Shown here in pieces: positions 16,731-24,547 of a stretch of 64,000 nt of DNA. The stretch is from Winogradskyella jejuensis (lineage in GTDB: Bacteria; Bacteroidota; Bacteroidia; Flavobacteriales; Flavobacteriaceae): contig NZ_FQWS01000002.1 of assembly GCF_900129745.1 (NCBI RefSeq), forward strand, positions 868,001 through 932,000. The letters run 5' to 3'. The number at the start of each line of letters is the position of its first letter. The stretch's first letter is position 1. The position numbers were made by a program, and so were the translations under genes. A model generated the notes under the pieces. The model had not been told where the DNA came from. It made no database searches and worked only from the letters and a program-made list of their open reading frames with translations.

Positions 16731-17624
16731 ATGAAGTTTGGCAGTGTTGATTATCCAGAAACTATAGATTTTACCTTACCAAAAGACCACCCGGATACAG
16801 CAAGAGTATTGAAAGAAAATGCCTGTGACGAATTTAATGTCTTTGTAGGTTGTGCTAAATGGAATAGGGCAGATTTAAAAGGGTTTTATCCTCGAGGCAC
16901 AAAAGATGAGCTTGAATATTATTCACGACAATTTAATTCCATTGAATTGAATGCTACATTTTATCGCATATTTTCACCAGAACAGTTTGAAAAATGGTAC
17001 GAAAAAACACCCTCAAATTTTAAATTCTTTCCGAAACTAAATCAAGAAATTAGCCACTGGAAAAGATTAAATGAAGATGTAGGTCCAGTTGTTGAAAATT
17101 ATCTCTACAGCGCTGTTAACTTAAAAGAAAAGCTAGGCTGTGTGTTTCTTCAAATGCATAATAACTTTGCACCAAAAGACTTTAATCGTGTTGTTGATTT
17201 TGTTGAATCTTGGCCAAAAGAAATTCCTTTAGCCCTTGAGTTTAGACATACGGATTGGTATAACGACGAAGCTGTTTCGGAAGATTTATACCAGTTATTA
17301 GAAGAAAATAACATTTCCAATATTATTGTAGATTCTGCAGGAAGAAGAGATATTATTCACATGCGTTTAACAAATTCTAGAGCGTTTGTCAGGTATGTCG
17401 GCGCTAATCATCAAACAGATTATAGCAGGTTAGATGATTGGGTAGACCGACTAAAAACATGGAAACATGCTGGGATTAAAGATGTCAATTTCTTTGTGCA
17501 TCAAAATATAGAAAAAGAATCACCATTGCTTTCAGCATATTTAATTAAAAAGATGAATACGGAGTTGGGAACTGACTTAAAAATCCCTAATGACGATTCT
17601 AATGGACAACAAACTTTATTGTAA
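16731..17624 (+). CDS. DUF72 domain-containing protein
   Basis: 297 residues of the TIM-barrel-like DUF72 family (YecE type). Seen: VFVGCAKWNRADLKGFYPRG near 37, EYYSRQFNSIELNATFYRI near 62, FKFFPKLNQEISHWKRL near 95, PLALEFRHTDWYNDEAV near 165, and VNFFVHQNIEKESPLLSAYL near 250. Biochemical function is not established. An extended N-terminus before VGCAKW is typical of the Bacteroidota subgroup. The next gene starts directly after its stop, so the two form an operon. Confidence 0.9.
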   Translation: MKFGSVDYPETIDFTLPKDHPDTARVLKENACDEFNVFVGCAKWNRADLKGFYPRGTKDELEYYSRQFNSIELNATFYRIFSPEQFEKWYEKTPSNFKFFPKLNQEISHWKRLNEDVGPVVENYLYSAVNLKEKLGCVFLQMHNNFAPKDFNRVVDFVESWPKEIPLALEFRHTDWYNDEAVSEDLYQLLEENNISNIIVDSAGRRDIIHMRLTNSRAFVRYVGANHQTDYSRLDDWVDRLKTWKHAGIKDVNFFVHQNIEKESPLLSAYLIKKMNTELGTDLKIPNDDSNGQQTLL

Positions 17625-18017
17625 ATGAGATTTAATACACGTAAATGGGTAAAACCCGAAGATTTAAATCCAAACGGCACCTTATTTGGTGGCCAATTAT
17701 TAGCTTGGATAGATGAAGAGGCTGCTCTTTATACTATAATTCAGCTTGAAAATCCTAAAATAGTGACTAAATACATGTCTGAGATTAACTTTATGGCTTC
17801 AGCCAAAAAGGGAGATATTGTAGAGATTGGAATGGAGGTTATTAAATTTGGAAGAACATCTATTACTATGAAGTGTGAAGCACGTAATAAAATGACTCGA
17901 GAAACCATATTAACTGTTGACAATATGATAATGGTTAATCTAGGAAAAGAGGGTAAACCAGCGCCGCATGGTAAAACAGAGGTAGAATATGTAAAGGATA
18001 GATTAAATAACGATTAG
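17625..18017 (+). CDS. Acyl-CoA thioesterase, hotdog fold
   Basis: 130 residues of the YciA/BACH-like single-hotdog family. The signature DLNPNGTLFGGQLLAWIDEEA (residues about 13-33) contains the Asn-x-x-Gly-Thr-x-Phe-Gly-Gly pattern and the catalytic acid; EINFMASAKKGDIVEI and the KFGRTSITMKCEARN strand follow. It hydrolyses acyl-CoA; chain preference cannot be read from sequence. Starts immediately after the DUF72 stop and overlaps the stop of the convergent channel gene by four bases. Confidence 0.88.
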   Translation: MRFNTRKWVKPEDLNPNGTLFGGQLLAWIDEEAALYTIIQLENPKIVTKYMSEINFMASAKKGDIVEIGMEVIKFGRTSITMKCEARNKMTRETILTVDNMIMVNLGKEGKPAPHGKTEVEYVKDRLNND

Positions 18018-19246
18018 TTGCTTGCTAAGTCCATGCTTAATTCATAAACTTCTAAATCAAAATACTTTACGGATGCCAGAACATGGTCAAAGATATCACC
18101 CATGATATACTCATAGTTCTGCCAACGTTGGTCACTGCTAAATGCATATATTTCAAGAGGAATGCCTTGAGGAGTTTGCTCGAGTTGGCGGACCATTAAA
18201 GTCATATCTTTCTTTATGGCAGAATGGGTTTCAATATAGGTTTGGAGATACTTTCTAAATACTCCAAAATTGGTGAGATTTCTACCATTAATTAAGACAG
18301 ATTTATCAATATTTAGTTGAATATTGTGTTTTGATATTTCGTTTGAGCGTGTGTTCAAGTATTCTGAAACTAATTCTATTTTCTTAAAGCGTTCAATATC
18401 TTTGTCTGTTAAAAACTTAATAGTAGAAGCTTTAATAATCACAGAACGTTTAATACGCCTTCCACCAGAATTAGACATGCCACGCCAGTTTTTAAAGGAA
18501 TCTGAAATTAATGCATAAGTCGGTATGGTTGTAATGGTTTTATCCCAGTTCTGTACTTTCACCGTTGCAAGCGTAATTTCTATGACATCACCATCTGCAC
18601 CATATTTTTCAAAAGTTATCCAATCGCCAATACGTACCATATCATTGACGGTAACTTGAATACTCGCCACAAAACCTAAAATACTATCTCTAAATACAAG
18701 AATAATAATTGCTGAAACAGCTCCTAGACTAGTTACAAATTCCCAAAATGAAATTCCAGTGATTATCGCAAAAATTGAAAAAATAGCGAGCAACCACATA
18801 AATATCATAAACACTTGGATGTAGCTGTAAATTGGTTTGTCTTTATACTTCGGTAAAGTCTTCAAGTAATCTTTAACCGATAATAAAATACTTCGTAAAA
18901 TGCGTAATGCTAAAAGTATGGCTACAACTTTCAAAGTTTTTTCAATAATAGACTCTACAAAAGGAAAGTCTGAAAAAACCTGAGGAACAAATTCAATTAA
19001 GATGATTAAAGGAATAATGTGAGCAACATTTCTAGGTAACTTGTTAGTAATTAATATGTCATCAAAATCGGTTTTCGTACGTTTTGCAATGCCAGAAGAA
19101 ACCCTCCACAATATGCGTTTAGTAATAAAGTCTATAATAAAAGCGACAATTAACAGTGCAACAAGAAGCGCAAGCATGTTTAAGTATTTTGCAGCACTTT
19201 GCGTAAACCCATTTTCGATGAGTAAATCGTAAATGTAATGTTTCAT
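18014..19246 (-). CDS. Mechanosensitive ion channel family protein (YbdG-like)
   Basis: 410 residues, inner membrane. About five membrane helices lie in residues 15-200, ending in the pore helix FVTSLGAVSAIIILVFRD. The MscS beta domain follows (RIGDWITFEKYGADGDVIEI, residues about 205-270). The insertion NWRGMSNSGGRRIKRSV near 265 and the long soluble C-terminal domain with GIPLEIYAFSSDQRWQNYEYI are typical of the YbdG/miniconductance subgroup. Role inferred: release of solutes upon osmotic downshift. The start gives a normal N-terminal helix. Confidence 0.9.
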   Translation of the reverse strand: MKHYIYDLLIENGFTQSAAKYLNMLALLVALLIVAFIIDFITKRILWRVSSGIAKRTKTDFDDILITNKLPRNVAHIIPLIILIEFVPQVFSDFPFVESIIEKTLKVVAILLALRILRSILLSVKDYLKTLPKYKDKPIYSYIQVFMIFMWLLAIFSIFAIITGISFWEFVTSLGAVSAIIILVFRDSILGFVASIQVTVNDMVRIGDWITFEKYGADGDVIEITLATVKVQNWDKTITTIPTYALISDSFKNWRGMSNSGGRRIKRSVIIKASTIKFLTDKDIERFKKIELVSEYLNTRSNEISKHNIQLNIDKSVLINGRNLTNFGVFRKYLQTYIETHSAIKKDMTLMVRQLEQTPQGIPLEIYAFSSDQRWQNYEYIMGDIFDHVLASVKYFDLEVYELSMDLASN

Positions 19247-19284
19247 TGTAATACGATTATTTCTGTAAAATTAGGTGTTTGTGA

Positions 19285-19569
19285 CTAAGCGGAATATGAT
19301 TTTAGGTAGTTCTTTTCAACATAAAATGTACCGAAAGGAATTACTGAGGCAATTAATACAATCCAAAAGGTTTTCTGAGTCCATTTAAAATCTGGCTTTA
19401 GCCATATTGCTAGCACGATGTAAGCCACAAATAATAATCCATGAGGCATTCCTAATAATTTCACGTACTGCGGGTCGTCATTAATGTATTTTATAGGAAC
19501 AGCAACAAAGAGCAATAATAAATATGAAACACCTTCTAAAAAGGCTACAAGTCGAAAAAAATTAATCAT
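19285..19569 (-). CDS. DUF3817 domain-containing membrane protein
   Basis: 94 residues with three membrane helices. The opening MINFFRLVAFLEGVSYLLLL, the central LGMPHGLLFVAYI and the end SVIPFGTFYVEKNY are the conserved points of DUF3817 (YdzA-like), a family of small integral membrane proteins without assigned function. It lies upstream of, and reads in the same direction as, the channel gene, with 38 bases between them. Confidence 0.88.
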   Translation of the reverse strand: MINFFRLVAFLEGVSYLLLLFVAVPIKYINDDPQYVKLLGMPHGLLFVAYIVLAIWLKPDFKWTQKTFWIVLIASVIPFGTFYVEKNYLKSYSA

Positions 19570-19712
19570 AATTCATCTACAAATAAGTACTGCAAAAATA
19601 CTTTGATAATAGCTAAATGCAACTGATTTTAACAGCTTTTAAGAATTAAATTAAAACTAAAGTTGGATTAATTATCTTTACATTTTCTAACTAAAAAAAC
19701 AACCAATTTCAA

Positions 19713-22199
19713 ATGATTTTTTCTAAAAAAACTCTTGTAACAGTCCTTTGTTTATCAGCATTTTTAGTCTTTGACGTAAGCAATGCCCAATCTAAGCGTA
19801 AGAGTAAAAAACAAGCAAAATCCGAAGCTGCTATACCAAAAACAGAAGCAAAGAAAAAAGGTAAAATAAAAGATTATGATAAGGTAATTACCAAAGACGC
19901 TATTACAGATGATGGCTTATTTAAAACACATCAAGTAGGTGAGAAGTATTTTTTTGAAATTCCTAATGAATATCTAGATACAGATATGCTTTTAGTCAGT
20001 CGTTTTGCAAAGTTACCTTCTCAGCTCGGTGGTGGTTATGTAAATGCAGGCACTAAAACAAATACGAGATTAATTCAATGGCAACGCTTTAAAGACAAAA
20101 TATTAATCAAAGAGAAATCTTACAGTGCTGTTGCTCAAGACAGTTTGCCTATCAATATATCTGTACAAAACAATAATTATGCACCAACATTATATGCTTT
20201 TGATATACAGGCGATTTCTAAAGATTCTTCTGCAGTAGTTGTTGATGTTACTTCGTTTTATGGTACTGATGTTAAAGCTTTAAGTGGTTTACCAGCGCGT
20301 TTCAGAAAGCAGTATAAGGTTAGGAATTTAGATAAATCAAGAAGTTTTATTAATTCGGTAAAGAGTTTTCCCGAAAATATAGAAGTCATTCAGGATTTTA
20401 CATACAATGCATCAGAACCTCCAGTAAATACAGGCGATGAAACTATTAGCATTCAGATGAATCAATCTATGATTTTGCTACCTAAAGATAAGATGCAGCC
20501 ACGCTATTTTGATGAACGTGTAGGTTGGTTTACTTTAAGTAAATACGATTACAGTAGTGAGAAATTAAAAGCAGACCGTAAAACTTACATCCGTAAATGG
20601 CGATTAGTTCCAAAAGATATTGAAGCTTATAAAAGAGGTGAATTAGTAGAGCCTGTAAAGCCTATTGTATATTATCTCGACCCAGCAACTCCAGAAAAGT
20701 TTCGTTCTTACATGAAAGAAGGTGTTGAGTTATGGCAGAAAGCTTTTGAAGCTGCAGGCTTTAAAAATGCAATTATTGCAAAAGACCCACCAACGAAAGA
20801 AGAAGACCCAGATTTTAGTCCTGAAGACATTCGCTATTCGGTAATTAGATACGTAGCAAGTACAACACGTAATGCTACTGGCCCAAGTGTATCTGACCCA
20901 AGAACAGGGGAAATTATTGAAAGTGATATCATTTGGTATCATAATCATTTACGCTCATACCGTAACCGTTATTTATTAGAGACTGGCGCGTCTAACCCTT
21001 CAGCTCGAACACTAGATACTCCAGAAGAAGAAATAGGAGAAATGATGAAAATGGTAATTGCTCACGAAGTTGGACATACACTTGGTTTGCCTCATAACAT
21101 GGCGGCAAGTTATGCATATGATGTGGAGAACTATCGTGATGGTGCATTTACTCAAAAGAATGGTATCGCAGCGACGATTATGGATTATGCACGATACAAT
21201 TATATTGCGCAGCCTGGAGATCAGAATATTCGCTTTATAAGACAATTAGGACCTTATGACGATTATGCAATCAATTTTGGATACCGCTATTATCCTGAAG
21301 CTAAATCTGCTGATGATGAGCGCGAAATCTTAGACCAACTCGTTTCTGCAAAATCGGGTGACCCAGTCTATATGTTTGGAAGTCAAGGAAGCCGTTTTGA
21401 CCCAAGGTCTCAAACTGAAGATATTGGGAACAATAGTATCAAAGCTAGTACTTATGGATTAAGTAATCTTAAAATTGTTGCAAAAAATCTACCAGCTTGG
21501 ACAAGTGACCAAACTAATAATTATGATGACTTAGGCGAATTATATGGCGAAATGTTAGGCGTTTGGAATCGTTATGTAGGACACGTAGCAACACATATTG
21601 GTGGTGTTTACGAAGACACCAAGAACCCTTCTCAAGCTGGCGATGTCTATACTATGGTTCCAAAAACCCTACAAAAATCAGCTATGCAATGGTTGCATAA
21701 AAATGCCTTTGCGAGCCCAACTTGGTTAGTAGATAAAAATATTCTAAATAAAATTGATTACGCTGGTTATACTGAGCGTTTAAGAGGACTTCAAGTAAGA
21801 CAATTAAACCGATTATTGAACTTTGAAACTTTGGGTCGATTAATAGATTACAATGCTTTAGATACTAACAATTACTCAGCATTAGAGATGCTTAGAGATT
21901 TACGAAAAGGAATTTGGTCAGAAATTAATTCGGGACAGAATGTTTCGGTTTACAGAAGGAATTTACAACGTGCATATGTAGACCAAATGAAGTATTTAAT
22001 GACTGAAGATATGAATAGAGCACGTTCTAGAAAGTACTATAATGTCAACCAATCTGATGTTAGAGCATTAGTAAGAGGTGAGCTAAATGTTTTAAAACAG
22101 CGTTTAAAAGCAGGTGCAAATTCAGCAGTTAATACAGAAACAAAGTATCATTATAGAGACGCTTTAGAGCGCGTAAATAGCATTTTAGACCCAAAATAA
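19713..22199 (+). CDS. Exported zinc-dependent metalloprotease (DUF5117/DUF4953 type)
   Basis: 828 residues. Signal peptide about residues 1-26 (ends SNAQ), then a Lys-rich linker. The middle carries an extended zinc motif HEVGHTLGLPHN near residue 452, i.e. HExxHxxGxxH, the metzincin-type arrangement, with a Met-turn candidate in TIMDYARYNY some 35 residues later. N-terminal and C-terminal regions match the arrangement of large Bacteroidota proteins described with DUF5117 and DUF4953. Probably periplasmic or on the cell surface; natural substrate unknown. It may be co-transcribed with the FAD oxidoreductase 13 bases downstream. Confidence 0.9.
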   Translation: MIFSKKTLVTVLCLSAFLVFDVSNAQSKRKSKKQAKSEAAIPKTEAKKKGKIKDYDKVITKDAITDDGLFKTHQVGEKYFFEIPNEYLDTDMLLVSRFAKLPSQLGGGYVNAGTKTNTRLIQWQRFKDKILIKEKSYSAVAQDSLPINISVQNNNYAPTLYAFDIQAISKDSSAVVVDVTSFYGTDVKALSGLPARFRKQYKVRNLDKSRSFINSVKSFPENIEVIQDFTYNASEPPVNTGDETISIQMNQSMILLPKDKMQPRYFDERVGWFTLSKYDYSSEKLKADRKTYIRKWRLVPKDIEAYKRGELVEPVKPIVYYLDPATPEKFRSYMKEGVELWQKAFEAAGFKNAIIAKDPPTKEEDPDFSPEDIRYSVIRYVASTTRNATGPSVSDPRTGEIIESDIIWYHNHLRSYRNRYLLETGASNPSARTLDTPEEEIGEMMKMVIAHEVGHTLGLPHNMAASYAYDVENYRDGAFTQKNGIAATIMDYARYNYIAQPGDQNIRFIRQLGPYDDYAINFGYRYYPEAKSADDEREILDQLVSAKSGDPVYMFGSQGSRFDPRSQTEDIGNNSIKASTYGLSNLKIVAKNLPAWTSDQTNNYDDLGELYGEMLGVWNRYVGHVATHIGGVYEDTKNPSQAGDVYTMVPKTLQKSAMQWLHKNAFASPTWLVDKNILNKIDYAGYTERLRGLQVRQLNRLLNFETLGRLIDYNALDTNNYSALEMLRDLRKGIWSEINSGQNVSVYRRNLQRAYVDQMKYLMTEDMNRARSRKYYNVNQSDVRALVRGELNVLKQRLKAGANSAVNTETKYHYRDALERVNSILDPK

Positions 22200-22212
22200 T
22201 TGGGAGATAAAA

Positions 22213-23487
22213 ATGAATAGAGAAGATTATAAAATACATATCATTGGCGCAGGCATAAGTGGGCTTATCGCAGCTAAAACACTTGAAAACCAAGGCTACA
22301 AGCCCATAATAATTGAGGCAACAGATAGAGTAGGTGGACGTGTAAAAACCGATATTGTAGAAGGTTATCAGCTAGACCATGGATTTCAGGTATTGTTAAA
22401 CGCTTATCCTAAAGCTATAGAGCATTTAGATTTTAAAGCTTTAGAGTTACAAGAGTTTTTACCTGGAGCAACTATCTTTTTTGGTAACAAGAAACAAACT
22501 ATTGGAGACCCATTGCGAGATATTGGGTTATTGTTTCCAACATTATTTGCATCAATAGGAAGTATTTCTGATAAGATTAAAATACTAAAACTAAATTCAG
22601 AATTAAAGAAGAAGTCTATTCCTGCTATATTTTCAGATGAAGAATATTCCACTCTTAAGTATTTGAAGCAAAAAGGATTTTCAGAACACATCATCAAAAC
22701 ATTCTTTAAACCATTTTTCTCTGGCATCTTTTTAGAGCCTGATTTAAAAACCTCTAGCCGAATGTTTGAGTTTGTTTACAAAATGTTTGGTGAGGGACTA
22801 GCTGTTTTGCCAAAGGCTGGAATAGGTGCTATTTCAGAGCAATTAAAATCACAACTTAACGACACAGAGTTTGTATTTAATACCAAAGTAGAATCCGTAG
22901 ATGACAAATCACTAAGCTTATCTGATGGAACAGTAATAGACACCCATTTTACCATTATTACTTCTGGTGCTAGTTATTTAATTAAGAATTTAAATAATCA
23001 AGATGTAAAGTGGAAATCTTGTTATAATCTCTATTTCGAGGTTGAAAATCGAACTATTGAGAAACCTCTAATTGGTTTGATGGCTGATGACGATACTGTG
23101 ATTAATAACATTTTTTTTCATAATAGTTTAAAAACTAACACCAAAGGCAATAAGGAATTGTTATCTGTGACTGTTGTAAAAGATATGGATAACTCAGAGC
23201 TTGAGAAAAAAGTAGAAGAGGAGCTGACTACAAAATATAAGATCAATGTTGTAAAACATCTTAAAACGTATCACATTAAGAATGCACTTCCGGATATTGA
23301 ACAATTACACTACGATATTCAACCTACGGAAACACAAATAAAGCCCACTATATTTTTAGCTGGTGATTATTTGTTAAATGGTTCTTTAAATGCAGCAATG
23401 CTTTCTGGAGAACGCGCTGCACAGGGATTAATTACAAGCCTTGAAGACGGTTTGGTGGTAGAAAATTTAACTTCAGAATATATTTAG
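22213..23487 (+). CDS. NAD(P)/FAD-dependent amine-oxidase-like oxidoreductase
   Basis: 424 residues of the flavin-containing amine oxidase / protoporphyrinogen oxidase-like superfamily. The FAD Rossmann motif HIIGAGISGLIAAKTLE (residues 9-25) is followed by the second FAD contact RVGGRVKTD near 43, and the C-terminal FAD motif FLAGDYLLNGSLNAAMLSGE near 385. GYQLDHGFQVLL is characteristic of this subgroup. Substrate unknown; relatives act on phytoene-like or porphyrin-like compounds, but no carotenoid genes are visible here. Followed by a DUF2452 gene after 14 bases. Confidence 0.88.
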   Translation: MNREDYKIHIIGAGISGLIAAKTLENQGYKPIIIEATDRVGGRVKTDIVEGYQLDHGFQVLLNAYPKAIEHLDFKALELQEFLPGATIFFGNKKQTIGDPLRDIGLLFPTLFASIGSISDKIKILKLNSELKKKSIPAIFSDEEYSTLKYLKQKGFSEHIIKTFFKPFFSGIFLEPDLKTSSRMFEFVYKMFGEGLAVLPKAGIGAISEQLKSQLNDTEFVFNTKVESVDDKSLSLSDGTVIDTHFTIITSGASYLIKNLNNQDVKWKSCYNLYFEVENRTIEKPLIGLMADDDTVINNIFFHNSLKTNTKGNKELLSVTVVKDMDNSELEKKVEEELTTKYKINVVKHLKTYHIKNALPDIEQLHYDIQPTETQIKPTIFLAGDYLLNGSLNAAMLSGERAAQGLITSLEDGLVVENLTSEYI

Positions 23488-23501
23488 AAAAACAATAAAA
23501 C

Positions 23502-23933
23502 ATGGCAGAAAAAAAGCCTGATATGGTAGTTTATGATGAGGAAAAAGGGCAATATAATGCTGCTTTTTTACCCTATGCAACAAGTTTTAGTGCGCCACAA
23601 ATTAAGGCACCTAATAACGGAAGTTGGAAAAACTCTCAAATTTACAAAGCAAATAAACACCTTAAGGCAAAATACGAAGCATTACGTGCAGAGTACGAGG
23701 AGCTAATGAAAGTACTCGAATACAATGAACTCATCACGAGTTCAAAATTTTCTTTTGAACCTCTTATTGGGGAAATTTATCATTTGTACAATAACAAGAA
23801 TAGTGAGCCATTTCTATCAATAATCAACCCAGATACTTGTAGTTTTGAGTATTTAGGCAGCTTTAGATTAACCTCAGATTATTTATGGGAAAAAATTGAA
23901 AATAACAGTGATTCAGTATCTATAAAACACTAA
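23502..23933 (+). CDS. DUF2452 domain-containing protein
   Basis: 143 residues matching the short DUF2452 family throughout: PDMVVYDEEKGQYNAAFLPY at the start, then a Lys/Glu-rich helix (about 50-80) and FEPLIGEIYHLYNNKN ending with the LGSFRLTSDYLWEKI segment. Function is unknown; probably cytoplasmic. The three genes from 19713 lie close together in one direction and may share a transcript. Confidence 0.85.
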   Translation: MAEKKPDMVVYDEEKGQYNAAFLPYATSFSAPQIKAPNNGSWKNSQIYKANKHLKAKYEALRAEYEELMKVLEYNELITSSKFSFEPLIGEIYHLYNNKNSEPFLSIINPDTCSFEYLGSFRLTSDYLWEKIENNSDSVSIKH

Positions 23934-24019
23934 ATATTTAAGATAATTACGTTTTTTGGGGTATAACTGCGCATATAACGGTATCTTTATCGAAATCCTA
24001 AAAACAGTAAATTTAATAC

Positions 24020-24481
24020 ATGGCTAAATCGCAGCAGACCTTTAGTAAAAGTGAAAAAGAAAAAAAACGTTTAAAAAAGCGCGAAGATAAACGTAAAAAA
24101 ATGGAAGCGCGTAAAGCCGAAAAAGAAGCAAATGGCGGTTCTGATGGAATTCCTATTGCTTATGTAGATTACAATGGTAATTTAACAGATACGCCACCAG
24201 ACCCAACACAAAAGGTAGAAATCGAAGCAGAAAATATAGAGGTAAGTATTCCTAAAACTTTGCCTGGAGAGAAAGAAGAAATTGACCCAATTAGAAAAGG
24301 AAAAGTAAACTTTTTTGATAGCTCTAAAGGTTTTGGTTTTATTATCGATGCAGAGAATAACGAAAAGTACTTTGTGCATGTTAGCGGTTTAATAGATGAA
24401 ATCGCGGAGAACGACAAAGTAGAATTTGAACTTGAAAAAGGACAGCGTGGCATGAATGCCGTTAGAGTAAAACGTGTTTAG
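24020..24481 (+). CDS. Cold-shock-domain protein with basic N-terminal extension
   Basis: 153 residues. Residues 1-45 are strongly basic with alternating Lys/Arg/Glu (a helix likely to contact nucleic acid). Residues about 92-153 form a cold-shock domain: KGKVNFFDSSKGFGFI contains RNP1-like GFGFI, and KYFVHVSGL contains RNP2-like FVHVS. The domain usually binds single-stranded RNA or DNA. The extended form is characteristic of Bacteroidota and differs from the 70-residue CspA type. A bidirectional terminator follows. Confidence 0.9.
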   Translation: MAKSQQTFSKSEKEKKRLKKREDKRKKMEARKAEKEANGGSDGIPIAYVDYNGNLTDTPPDPTQKVEIEAENIEVSIPKTLPGEKEEIDPIRKGKVNFFDSSKGFGFIIDAENNEKYFVHVSGLIDEIAENDKVEFELEKGQRGMNAVRVKRV

Positions 24482-24499
24482 TCCTTTAAAATAACTCAT

Positions 24500-24535
24500 A
24501 AAAAAGGCCATTATCGACGATAGTGGCTTTTTTGT
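24500..24535 (+). terminator. Bidirectional terminator between the cold-shock gene and topB
   Basis: AAAAAAGGCCATTATCG and CGATAGTGGCTTTTTT form a long stem with one G-T pair, flanked by A-run and T-run, so it can serve both convergent genes. Confidence 0.8.
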
Positions 24536-24547
24536 TTGCGAACAAAC